NCBI GenBank assembly: GCA_963669155.1
Contig: CAVLGW020000014.1
Location: 62,001 to 126,000, forward strand
Length of the DNA: 64,000 bases
Direction of reading: 5' to 3'
Source: Arbacia lixula
Lineage: Eukaryota; Echinodermata; Echinoidea; Arbacioida; Arbaciidae
The notes below the pieces were generated by a model, which was given only the letters and a program-made list of their open reading frames with translations, had not been told where the DNA came from and did not search any database. The stretch's first letter is position 1; the number at the start of each line of letters is the position of its first letter. Both the position numbers and the translations under genes were made by a program. Shown piece by piece: positions 46,993-57,124 of the stretch.

Positions 46993-49292
46993 TGATTTTT
47001 TTCACTGGTCACACTGGCATTCATGCGCCGTCCGTGATTTGCCTTTAGTTCGTATCATTGTGCTATTTCATCAAGGTGTATGATCCTGTGCTGTATCCTA
47101 TCAACGTTGAGTGTAAGTAGTTATGAGGTGGTGAATGGAGTAATAGAATATGGAATGATTATTTGGGCATATTCTTTAAAAATACGACTTTGCATCCGCT
47201 TGTTTTGGCAAAGTGACAGGGTGCACTACGCATTGCGCATAGTGCATACATGTACGTGCAAAGCAAAGGCGGTCGGTAGTGACGTGTTAACTGTTATTGG
47301 GGGCCCATTCTCGCTGCACATAGGATTTGAGACGAAAACAAATAAGCATTTAAATGAAGTCTTACATTAAATCACACTTATTTTGATGCTTTATACTCTT
47401 AAGTTTAAAGTAACAAAAAATATTTAGTAAACACTTCCTAACATAAGTATTTTCAGGGCAAAGCTATCAGTCTGTCAATATTTATCGCCAAAAATTGTGT
47501 CTCCTTTTAATACTAGGGCTAGGAAGGCTTTAAAGGCCCATGCAACTGGGAGATACTGTAAAATGCGCGATTCCTCAAGCCCCATTCAGTCGTACACAAA
47601 CCCCGTGCGTTATGCGTGCTCGTCGGACTAGTCTAGCAATCTTGGAAAGTGTCTGACAATGTCCGACAGCGACCCGAAGTCAGAGGCTTCACGTTCGAAA
47701 ATGTGCAGCCTGCGCGCACTACTGCACTGTACTGGATATATGAATTATGATGCAAGCTGTATGTACCGCTCAGCTCACCGAGCTAGACGTTCCCGATTAC
47801 ACAGAAGAACATCGGCACCTACCCTTGCTAGCTAGCCTGGCCTGCCGCGCCGCGCGGGCCGTGAGCACATTGACAAATTGTGTACAACAGATAGCGGAGC
47901 GTGGTCGCTAGCTGTCGTGTACATTTTTGCTTATTACATGACATCATCAAGCCACTGCCGAGAGCCAATTTATGAATGAAAATATAGTAAGCATGCGCAG
48001 TGCAAGCCTTCTATTTCCCCACACAGTATTCCACCAAAACAAGTGTGAAATTCTCTATCACCTCGTACCAAAATCGACCTAGAATTTAACTTTCCTATAT
48101 TTTATATGAATATTGAAAGGTATTCTCAGAGGATCTTTTTTCTCACTGATACCGCACAGGTAAGCTAATTTCGATTGCTTCGTGCTTTTCCGTCAAAATC
48201 TTACGAATTGGCGTCACCCCCGATTCATGTTGGAATTTGTAGAGTCTATCGCAACGTGCAGAAAGTCAATTGGCTTCCGGGTTTCGGAGCGTCGCGTCAA
48301 TATGCATGAAATTGCAGAGTTTCGATAATTTTTGATCGATACCGGAGTGATCCGATCATGAACCAAGACCATTTCCTGCGTACAAAACGTGACCGGATAT
48401 CGTTATTGCTATCGATACTTCCACACGCAGTCCGAAGGCAACCACGTGGTCATGACGTGATCTGCGCGATTGCCCAATCAGCGGTCTCCGAATCGCTGTG
48501 TGCAGACGATCTATCCGTTGTACACAGTCTATGGACAATTGTTTGTTGTTGTGAGTGATCGTGTGCGAAGTGCATGTGCCTGAATGATAGCGAGATTATG
48601 AGGTTATGCGAACGACAGTACGTGTAGTAATGGATTCGACAGAGCCGTACAAAAGGACATAACCCATTAGTACTAGCGCTAGGATATACCTTCACAATGC
48701 CTTCCAAGATTTGGTCCGACAAAGAAACGGTTATCTATTTGAAAGTCGCGGCCCAGAAGCAGAATTCGCCCTCCACCTTCTCCATCGCCATGGCTTACAG
48801 ACCCCAGTAACAGTAGTTGCACTGATGCAGGGCCCAGCAGGGGTGACACTGATCTATGCGATGGAGCCAGCGGGGGCGCCGCAGGTCGGCCAGGCCGGGC
48901 AGCTAGCTAGCTAAGTATCGTAGCGAAGCTCGCATGATATGTAACAGCGATAGCTTGCACGCAGCATACGCGGCGCAGCGAATTGAATACATGTACTGCA
49001 TGGAGCCGCGAGCGCGCGAGCTGTCACATGTTCGTTCAGTGTTCAATTTCGCTGGTCCTAAATATGGGGGTTATAAAGCCTGCAATCCCGAGAAATCGAA
49101 TTGCTCTCGAATACATGAATCACAAGTGGCTGGCCACTTTAATAGAGGTTTGTGTATGATTGGGGGAGGGGGGGGGGAATCTCACTGCACTTTTGTTCTC
49201 TGACGAAAAAAAATACGTATTTCGATATACTCTTACCCTAAATCACACTTATTTTATGCTTTATATTTTTAAAATCATGTAACTGAGACATT
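46993..49292 (+). other. Non-coding CpG-containing region, unassigned
   Basis: No frame shows a recognisable domain. A good 5' splice consensus (CAG/GTAAGC) lies at about 48157-48165, but no exon could be supported. CpG frequency is higher than in the flanking AT-rich DNA. The 67-codon frame at 48711-48914 lacks an ATG and is not called. Confidence 0.45.
47330..47505 (+). repeat. Paralogue of the LINE insertion site (empty-site relative)
   Basis: From 'cttacattaaatcacactta' to 'gtctgtcaatatttatcg' this matches, with substitutions, the bases directly left of the LINE (49232-49303) joined to those directly right of it (54653-54715). It therefore shows what the target looked like before insertion. 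Confidence 0.8.
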
Positions 49293-49303
49293 TTGAGTAA
49301 ACA
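49293..49303 (+). repeat. LINE target-site duplication, left copy
   Basis: TTGAGTAAACA, identical to the copy behind the poly-A end. Confidence 0.85.
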
Positions 49304-49834
49304 TGTTTGTATGGTGTGCAAACCAGACCTAACGAAAATGTGGAAGACGTCGCAAAGCAGAAGATTGCTCTCTTTATGAACAAGCCTACAAGTGATGATG
49401 AAATATAGAAAATGCAATTTGTCAACGTCCATAGATTACCTCGTCGATGTAACCCATCAGATCTTGAAGGAGAAAAGGCACCAGATGCTATCATCATGAG
49501 GTTCGTCAGATTTGCTGACAGGGAGAAGGTTTTGCGTGCTTTCTACACCTACAACTCGTCCCAGAACAGAAGGAAGAGAGGAGGTACTGCGACTACGAGA
49601 GCTGATGCCGCTACTCCGCGAGCCATCGCTGAGGATGACCCATTGTATCGCGTGTCGATCCGTACAGATTTGCCAAGGAAGATGAAGATCAAGAGAAGTC
49701 AGCTAACGTCAAGAGCGTACGAGCTAAGACAACAAGGACTTCTTACTAGGATTAGAGTGATTGGCACAGATGTTGTTCTTCAGACAAGGAAAGCGAGTGG
49801 TGCAGATGACTGGAAAAGATACAAGGAGCAATAG
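49304..49834 (+). pseudogene. LINE ORF1 remnant (RRM plus C-terminal domain)
   Basis: The frame is open from the LINE's first base (reading ...YGVQTRPNENVEDVAKQK) except for one TAG at 49403-49405. It continues from the ATG at 49412 for 140 codons to TAG. The order FVNVHRLPRR, IIMRFVRFADREKVLRAF and then SIRTDLPRKMKIKR with LTRIRVIGTDVVLQ matches the RRM and C-terminal domain of L1-type ORF1 proteins, which bind RNA as trimers and act as nucleic-acid chaperones. The N-terminal coiled coil is absent because of the 5' truncation. Confidence 0.75.
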
Positions 49835-50190
49835 TTGTGAAAAGAAATAACAATGAAACTAGACAGACAGCAGGAACTAAGAACCTGAAAAGAGAATTTT
49901 CAAAATAAAATTAACATTTCAGTTTATAAGGCTCTCATGGAAAAATGATCCATCATGGGAGTGGTTAAACCATGTTGCATCTTGAACTGGAAACAAAGTT
50001 GTATTGTTTGTTTTGTGTAGTTTTGTGTGTATTGTGTTCATGTTTTTTTTTTTTTTTGTAATTGTGTGTACATTGTGTTTGTGTAAAAATGAAAATCCCT
50101 CCAGTATATTTATACATTCCATTTCGCTCTACACTATTACCACGTGTGCAACAGCTATGAATAATGTCATGCACATAGTTTTTATTTGTC

Positions 50191-51270
50191 ATGAGTTGTA
50201 AAAGTATCAAGATATTTTCACTAAATTGCCGTGGACTTGGAGAACGATGTAAAAGGGAGGATCTGTTTGATTTTTTGAAAAAGAAAGAAGGAAATATTTA
50301 TTGTCTACAAGACACTCATTTTGTTTTAGAATTAGAAGAAGACATACTGAAAGAGTGGGGAGGAAGGGGTTTCTTTTCATATAAATCATCTAATGCAAGA
50401 GGAGTTGCAATATTATTTGATATAAACACACAACTTGTTATAAAAAGAGTAAAGTGTGACATTGATGGTAATTTTGTGGCCCTTAGTATCCAATGTGGTT
50501 TTCTAGACTTTTCATTGATAGCAATTTTTGGGCCAAACAATGATTATCCAGAATTTTATGGAGGTATAGCAAATGTCTTATTGGATTGGGATGATCCTCA
50601 CAAAATTATTTGTGGTGATTGGAATTTGGTACAGAGTTTGGAGTTAGATACTTTTAATTACCTTCGACTTAGTAATAGAAAGGCAAGAGATGAGGTCCTT
50701 GAGATGAAAAATGATTTTAACTTAGTTGATCCATGGCGTCAACTTCATCCTGATATAAAATATTTCACCTGGCGACAACCAACCCCATTAAAACAAAGTA
50801 GATTGGATTATTTTTTAATATCCTCAGATATCATTTCTCTAGTTAGGAAATGTGAAATTGAATTAGGTTATGGTACTGATCATTCAATGATTAGTTTAGA
50901 CATTGTGTTAGATAAATGTAAGAAGAGATTTAGCTATTGGAAGTTTAATAACTCATTTTTGAAAAAGTGTGAATTTGTTGATCTTATCAAAGAAAAGGTA
51001 AAAGAAGTTACTTTCCAGTACCTTGATATTGATTCTCTGGATGGAAGACAATTTGAGAATGTTAGTAGAAAAGACTATAGATTTGTAATTAATGACCAGT
51101 TGTTTTTTGATACACTGTTAATGGAGTTGAGAGCAATAACAGTTTTGTATGCAATTCGTCAGAAAAAGAAGGAGGAAAGTGTAGAAAAGGACCTGGAGTC
51201 TGAGATTGTTATGTTAGAAAGATTGTTGGAACCGAATACAGATACTAGAGAAAAATTAGAAAAAAATTAG
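50191..51270 (+). pseudogene. LINE ORF2, apurinic-like endonuclease part
   Basis: The ATG at 50191 opens 359 codons. The endonuclease shows N12 in SLNCRGL, LQDTH (D41 in place of the usual Glu), GDWN (D143, N145), RLDYF (D206) and a final TDH (D230, H231). The domain nicks target DNA to prime reverse transcription. After residue 235 the linker toward the RT begins, then the frame ends at 51270 in an A-rich tract. The protein sense continues in another frame (EQFRRQKREMAANR), so the TAG results from a frameshift rather than a true end. I think LQDTH occurs in relatives, so D41 may not be inactivating. Confidence 0.85.
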
Positions 51271-54200
51271 AGTATTGAGAGAAGAATTAGAACAATTTAG
51301 ACGTCAGAAGCGGGAAATGGCAGCAAATAGACTACGGCTTCAAGTCATGCAATTTGGGGAAAAAACATCTAAATACTTTTTGAATTTGGAAAAACAAAGG
51401 ATAGCTGCAAAAAACATTTGTAAAACTAATTGATGACAATGGTACTGTGTTGCAAGAGCAAGAAGATATGTTGAAAGAAGTTGGATCATATTATGAACGT
51501 TTGTATAAATATGCAAACTGTGATAGAGATGTTATTTTCTCTCATATAAGGGAAAATCATTTCCGAAGTCTCTCAGAAGAAGAGTGTGTTTCTTTAGAAG
51601 GAGAAATAACTTACAGGGAAATTGAATATGCAATAAAGAACATGAAAAATAATAAAGCCCCAGGACAAGATGGATTTACAGTGGAATTTTTCAAATATTT
51701 TCTTGAGGAGTTAGGTGTGTATATGATGCGTAGCATGAATTTCGCTTACAACTCTGGAAAACTATCTTTTTCACAAAAACTTGGTTTGATAACACTACTT
51801 CCTAAAGGTGACAAAGTGAGACACTTCATTAAAAACCAATTTCTTTGTTGAATGTTGTTTATAAGATATTATCGAGCTGTATTGCTAATAGACTTAAAAA
51901 AGTATTACCTAGTATTATCCATGGTGATCAAACAAAATTTTTGTCTGGACGATTTATTGGTGAAAATATTAGAATTTTATATGACATAATTGCTTATACT
52001 GAAAAGGAAAAGGTTCCTGGTATGATTTTGTTAATCGATTTTGAAAAGGCTTTCGATAGTCTTTCTCATCAATTTTTATATAAAACGCTTTCCTTTTTTA
52101 AATTTGGAAGCTCTTTCATAAAGTGGATAAATCTAATGTATAGTGATGCGTACTCTAGTGTTATGGTTAATGGGCAAATAACATCTAGATTTCACATAGA
52201 AAGGGGCTGTAGGCAAGGTGACCCACATTCACCCTACTTGTTTTTGTTATGCGCGGAAATTCTTGGGGTGTTAATTCGAAATTCACCATTGGTAAAAGGA
52301 ATTTCTATCAGGTCAAAAGAATTTAAGGTCCTTCAGTATGCCGATGATACAGTATTGTTTTTAGATGGCACAGCTGCCAGTTTCCGCAATGTACTTCATA
52401 TTTTGGATTCTTTTGGTAATTGTAGCGGGCTTAAAGATAGTCCGTCCCTTTTGAAAGCTTAAAATTTGAAATCGTCTATCACGATCGTAAATTGAAGAAA
52501 GTGTGATTCAAGACCATTTCTAAGAATATAGCATGTTGAAGCTTTCTGTATTATGTAAAAAATTTCAGCCGTTAAATTTCAGACCGACTTTTTTCGTGGT
52601 ACGAAAAAAGTATTAGTCTTTGTTACAGTATCTATGTGGTTATTATGAATGTGTGAAATCCTAATTTTATGAGTAACTTCCAAACTTTGGAGATGATTCC
52701 TTCCATAGAACATTTTTTTGTCATAATGCGTTTTTTAATTTAATTAACAGATTAATCTATAAAGCAGATATTTCAACACAAACTGCTAAGAGCCTGAGGT
52801 AAAGACTATTAATCAGACGTTGTTTACGTGCATTATTTGAATTTTACACTACGTATCAGTTTAAAATTGTGAATATTGAGCTTGCTAACACTTCTCTATA
52901 TGTTTTGCCAATGTTTCGATGGTTTTGTGGTGATCTGAAAAAGGGACTAGCTGTCTTTAAGATGAATATGCAGAAAACAAATGCAATTTGGATTGGTGCC
53001 TTAAAAGGTAGCGAAGATATAAGATTGGATGGAAGACAAGTGAATTTTGTGCATAATGATTATTTTCGTTACCTTGGTACTGACTTTCATGTTGATATCG
53101 ATAAAATGCCTGATTATGATTATGACAGAATTTTTGACAAAGTAAAACGTCAAATGATTTCTTGGATCAAACGGAACATTACAGTACTTGGAAGAGTTAC
53201 AGTTGCTAAATCATTACTGCTACCACAGTTTAATCATTTGTTTATGTCAATTCCTGCTCCTTCAATTAAGTTAATGAAAGCAATAAAAGTAAAGTTCTTT
53301 AATTTCATATGGAAGAATAAGCCTGATAAAATTAGTAGGAAACAAGTTGTGGGCACTTATGAAGAAGGGGGTCTTAAGATGCCAGATTTCGAGTTTTTTA
53401 GTATGTCATTAAAGCTCACATGGATTCGAAGATTGGTTTTAGATACATGTAATGATGTTTTCCATTTAATGCAGTCGTTTTTAACAAAACCATTTGTTGT
53501 AGGGTTTGGTGATGAATATTTTTCAACATTATCCCATGAAGTTGCCAATCCATTTTGGAAAGATGTATTTTATGCTTTGTCTTTGCTGTGTCAAGTTGAG
53601 GTAGATGACTGGCTAACATATCCACTGTGGAGGAATAGTTCTATCCAAATTGGGAAAAAATCTGTATTTTTTAAATCTTGGTACGAAAAAGACATCAGAT
53701 GTGCCAATGACCTTATTGATAGTAAGGGGACTTTGTTAACTCATGACGAATGTTAGCAAAAGTTTTGCTTGAAACTTAATTATTTGTCTTACTACATGTA
53801 TTTTATTAGTCAAGCTATAAAGTGTCGGTAAAGAATTTATATTGGAAAATGTGAAAAAAGTATAGAAGGTCCATTGATGCCGTCACATATCAAAACACTT
53901 GTATGTGACTGACAAGGATGTCGATACATCTACAAAACTCTTTTTGGAAAGACAAACTGTATACCCTCAATATGTTCAAAATACAAACGACATTAAGATT
54001 ACAGCCCTGCTAGTTCAATTATGCAGAAATGTCATACATGTATTATGATATTTCGATTTACTCCAGATATTGCTTTAAGATATTTTCAGTATAAGATAGT
54101 AAACAGGATTTTGTTCTTGAATAAGCAACTGTATAAGATGAAAATAGTAAGTGATGAATACTGTTCGTTTTGTAAAAAAGAGGTAGAAGACATTGTACAT

Positions 54201-54554
54201 TTCTTTTACGACTGTGAAATCTGTTGGAAAGAAACAGAAAAATGGATAAATGGAGGTTCTCTAGTACAGATAAAGTTTAATTTACGAAATGTAATTTTTG
54301 GTTTTGAAGAAAAGAGAAATGTTGCCTTAAATTGCATGGTGATTTTGATCAAAGAACAATTGTTCGTACAAAAGCTTAATAATAAGATTCCTATTTTTAA
54401 TACCATAAAGAAAAAAGTTATTCAATATTATGAGGATGAGAAATATATTAATTATATTTCAGGTACACATAGCAAATTTGTTGTTAAATGGCAGTCACTT
54501 AGATCTTTGTTTAAAACTGAAAGAGAGAAATATAATTTATTGTATTTCATTTGA
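51271..54554 (+). pseudogene. LINE ORF2, reverse transcriptase and C-terminal part, broken
   Basis: Coding sense is spread over several frames: 51271-51420, 51447-51851 (NNKAPGQDGF), 51845-52438 (LIDFEKAFDSL, GCRQGDPHSPYL, and YADD at 52337-52348), 52961-53756 and 54021-54554. A frameshift lies near 51415, and a few bases encoding the WRPIS start are missing near 51836. A mobile element sits after SGLK just downstream of YADD. Stops interrupt 53754-54020. The last part carries CSFC...H...C at about 54162-54215, the C-terminal zinc-binding motif of RVT-associated proteins. All catalytic RT aspartates are still readable. Confidence 0.85.
52439..52954 (+). mobile_element. Short inverted-repeat element (MITE-like) inside the LINE RT
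   Basis: About 516 bp separates two parts of RT coding sense. The left end (AGTCCGTCCCTTTTGAAAG) and the complement of the right end (ACAGCTAGTCCCTTTTTCAG) form imperfect inverted repeats. The flanks CTTAAAGAT (52430-52438) and CTTTAAGAT (52955-52963) look like a 9-bp target duplication with one change, the length known for Mutator-like elements. An internal perfect 11-bp hairpin (ACTTTTTTCGT, loop GGT) lies at 52587-52611. No transposase is encoded. Confidence 0.6.
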
Positions 54555-54641
54555 GTGTAAAATACATTCTTTTACGTTGTGAAATGTTTGTTTAACTCAA
54601 TAAAATAGCCTATGGAGGGCTAAAAAATGTAAAAAAAAAAA

Positions 54642-54652
54642 TTGAGTAAACA
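54642..54652 (+). repeat. LINE target-site duplication, right copy
   Basis: TTGAGTAAACA directly after ten As. Both copies are still identical, so the insertion is not very old despite the coding damage. Confidence 0.85.
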
Positions 54653-55467
54653 GTTACAAATAATTGATTTTTCAGTGTAAAACTGTTGTTAGCCTGTCAA
54701 TATTTGTCGACGGGGAAAAAATGAAATTTGAAGTTTGCTTGTTCATGTGATTTATGTTTTGAAGTGGACTCGACATCAGAATTTTATTTTCTTTGACGTT
54801 ACCATAGATGTTTAATGGAACTACAGTAGGTCCCACAATTAAAGACAATGGAGTGTTTTCATTACGATTGTATTTTCTCAGAACGCGTATGATGTAGTGC
54901 TGAACTTCCTGAAGAAAGTTATGATCCTTTCAAGTTTAGATTTTGTAACATTCAATGCCAGGTGCTCTTTCATATGTTGGGTAAAATTTTCTTTCGAAAG
55001 TGTGCATTTCTGCAAAAGATATGATCCTTTTACCTGTACATTTGATAGATAATTAGAGATACGTTCTTACGCACATACCTGTATGAAAAAAAAATATGTT
55101 GTCAAAAACAGAAAAAGAATAATGTATGATATTATTTTGTACACAACTCCTCGCACGTGACATTACAAAATTGAAATTTCTTATTCTTTGATGATTTTCG
55201 TCAAACCTTCACTCATATGTTTCTTTTTATGTTTCCGCTCTTATTGAAACCAACCTATAATCAGGGTGAACTAGTCGTTTAGAGATAAAATGTTTATTGT
55301 ACTGAATTGATTGAAATGTTACGAATATAACCTAAGTCATGTAAAGTAAATCCTTTTTTTTCTGTATTCTTTTATTACAGGTGCTCCGTGAAGCTCTGCG
55401 GTGAAGACAGAGAGTGTATGTCTCCTTCCTCTATCGTTGTGTTGCCTGCATCTAGCAGAGTCTGTGA
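54653..55467 (+). other. Non-coding AT-rich stretch
   Basis: The first 65 bases continue the LINE target sequence. Beyond this no gene or repeat is recognised. A pyrimidine-rich 'ttcttttattacag' (about 55367-55380) resembles a 3' splice site, but no exon is supported. Confidence 0.5.
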
Positions 55468-55856
55468 CTAACCCTTCTGAGTTTTTGCATCGTCTTGTGT
55501 CTTTTTATATGTTTGTAACTTTCTATCACTGTTTTTCCAAGTGTCTGGCAATCGACAGTCTCCTCTGGCCACGCAATTGCCAGTTGGAGTGTCCTCCTGG
55601 TTGCTTTAAGGACACCAGATCCTGTTTTGTGTCGAAATTCACATGTTGAAACCACTAAACCCAGATTCTCAAGAATCTGGAGAATTTTACTAATCCTTCT
55701 AAACTGTATTGTCTTGTAACTTTCTATCACAATTTTTCCAAGTGTCTGGCAATCGACAGTCTCCTCTGGCCACACAATTGCCAGTTGGAGTGTCCTCCTG
55801 GTTGCCTTAAGGACACCAGATCCTGTTTTGTGTCAAAATTCACATGTTGAAATCAC
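55468..55856 (+). repeat. Tandem duplication, period about 200 bp
   Basis: 'taactttctatcac ... gtgtctggcaatcgacagtc ... gacaccagatcctgtttt' occurs at about 55513 and again at 55714. The offset drops from 201 to 200 by the end of the copies, so there is one single-base indel. The frame at 55401-55649 does not persist across copies. Confidence 0.88.
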
Positions 55857-55933
55857 TAACCCAGATTCAGAGAATCTGAGAAATCTAAAATCTGAACGCA
55901 ATCTTGAACGCAATCTCAAATCTAAACGCAATC

Positions 55934-56230
55934 TGAACGTGAAATTTAAAATCTGAACGAAATCTTAATGTGAATCGTCTGAACGAAATCTGACTGTAAA
56001 AGTGTGAAATCTGAAAAGTGAAAGAAAGATTACAAGTGAATTCTAGAAGTGAGTGAACGTGAAATGAAAGTGTGAAATACATGTTGTGAAAGCTCAAAAG
56101 TGAAAGAAAGATTACAGGTGAATTCTAGAAGTGAGTGAACGTGAAATGAAAGTGTGAAATATATGTTGTGAAATCTCAAAAGTGAAAGAAAGATTACAAG
56201 TGAATTCTTAGAAGTGAGTGAATGAGCTGT
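55934..56230 (+). repeat. Minisatellite, 82-bp period
   Basis: Clear copies start at 56016, 56098 and 56180 (third partial), with a degenerate earlier copy. Each contains GTGAAAGAAAGATTACA and GTGAGTGAACGTGAAATG. The sub-motif GTGAAAT recurs within each copy, suggesting growth from a shorter unit. Confidence 0.88.
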
Positions 56231-57124
56231 AGTTAAAGAAATCAGACAATAATACACATACAAGTTTGAATGGAAATGTAAAAGATTGAGTGATTGGTTT
56301 AGATATAAAGAGTTATAGTGTTGATGGTTGAGATTGAATTGTTTGTTTGATTACATATATGCCTGTTGTTGTCATGTTGTAAAAGCACTATACAGTAGTT
56401 GGTTGATGATAAGAAGATAGTTCAGGGATCAAAGAAGTAACACATAACAAGAAGAACATTATTTTGAGGCAGAAACAGAAAAATAGGCAATTATAAGATT
56501 TGACTAAAACGAAGGTAATAAATTCATGAAAGAGGTAGCCTCTTAATTCAAGAGTTAAGAGCTAAAGTATACTCTACACGGTTGAAACGATCAGTTATTG
56601 AATTGATTTTAAGATAACAGCGCCATCTTGTGGCTGACATATACTCAAACGCTGTGGACACTAAATGCAAACTTAATGTTAAAACGCCATCTTGCGGCCG
56701 AAACATTATACTCTGCACAGTACATAGTGATCACAATCGTAGTACATGCACACATAAAGATTGATTGTTATAAAGATTCATTTTCTACTTGAAAATAATA
56801 TATCACAAAAACGTGTGTACTGGCAGGGCGAAATTAAAATAAAATTAAGGCCATTAAGTTCCAAACTAGAATTGGGGATCTTGATGTTAAAAACGACCTT
56901 GTGTTAAAAAAAAAAAAAAAAAAAAAAAATTGCAGATCATATATATTAGTCGATGTGCTAACTATTTACAAAATTCTTGGAAGGGTTTTTACTTGGTGAA
57001 ATATATAAAACGTTTTACATAAGTGTCTTATTCACAATTCCAAATTATACGTACTGCAAGCAAAGCTTGAGACATTCAGGATTTGAGCAATTTCACTTCA
57101 GTACGTCATACTATCACAGGCAAA
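56231..57124 (+). other. Region upstream of the Helentron ORF
   Basis: AT-rich, with a run of 24 A at 56906-56929 and two short 'gcgccatcttg' repeats near 56620 and 56685. It probably includes the 5' end and promoter of the Helentron, but I could not identify the terminus. Confidence 0.5.

Larger units (their letters stand above)
49304..54641 (+). mobile_element. L1-like LINE, 5'-truncated and inactivated
   Basis: The element has a partial ORF1, an inter-ORF spacer, an ORF2 (APE endonuclease, reverse transcriptase, C-terminal CCHC), an AATAAA at 54599-54604 and a short poly-A end. It is flanked by the 11-bp direct repeat TTGAGTAAACA (49293-49303 and 54642-54652). Known mechanism: target-primed reverse transcription, where incomplete copying truncates the 5' end. 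Several frameshifts and stops, plus a 0.5-kb insertion in the RT, show it is dead. RT motifs fit the L1/Tx1 superfamily; I cannot name the clade. Confidence 0.9.

Noticed and set aside
48157-48165. CAG/GTAAGC as the end of a host first exon
   Set aside because: A single good splice donor match is expected by chance in this length, and the upstream frame is not convincingly coding.
48711-48914. 67-codon frame in the CpG-richer region
   Set aside because: It begins with TTG, has no domain, and no splice or promoter evidence ties it to a gene.
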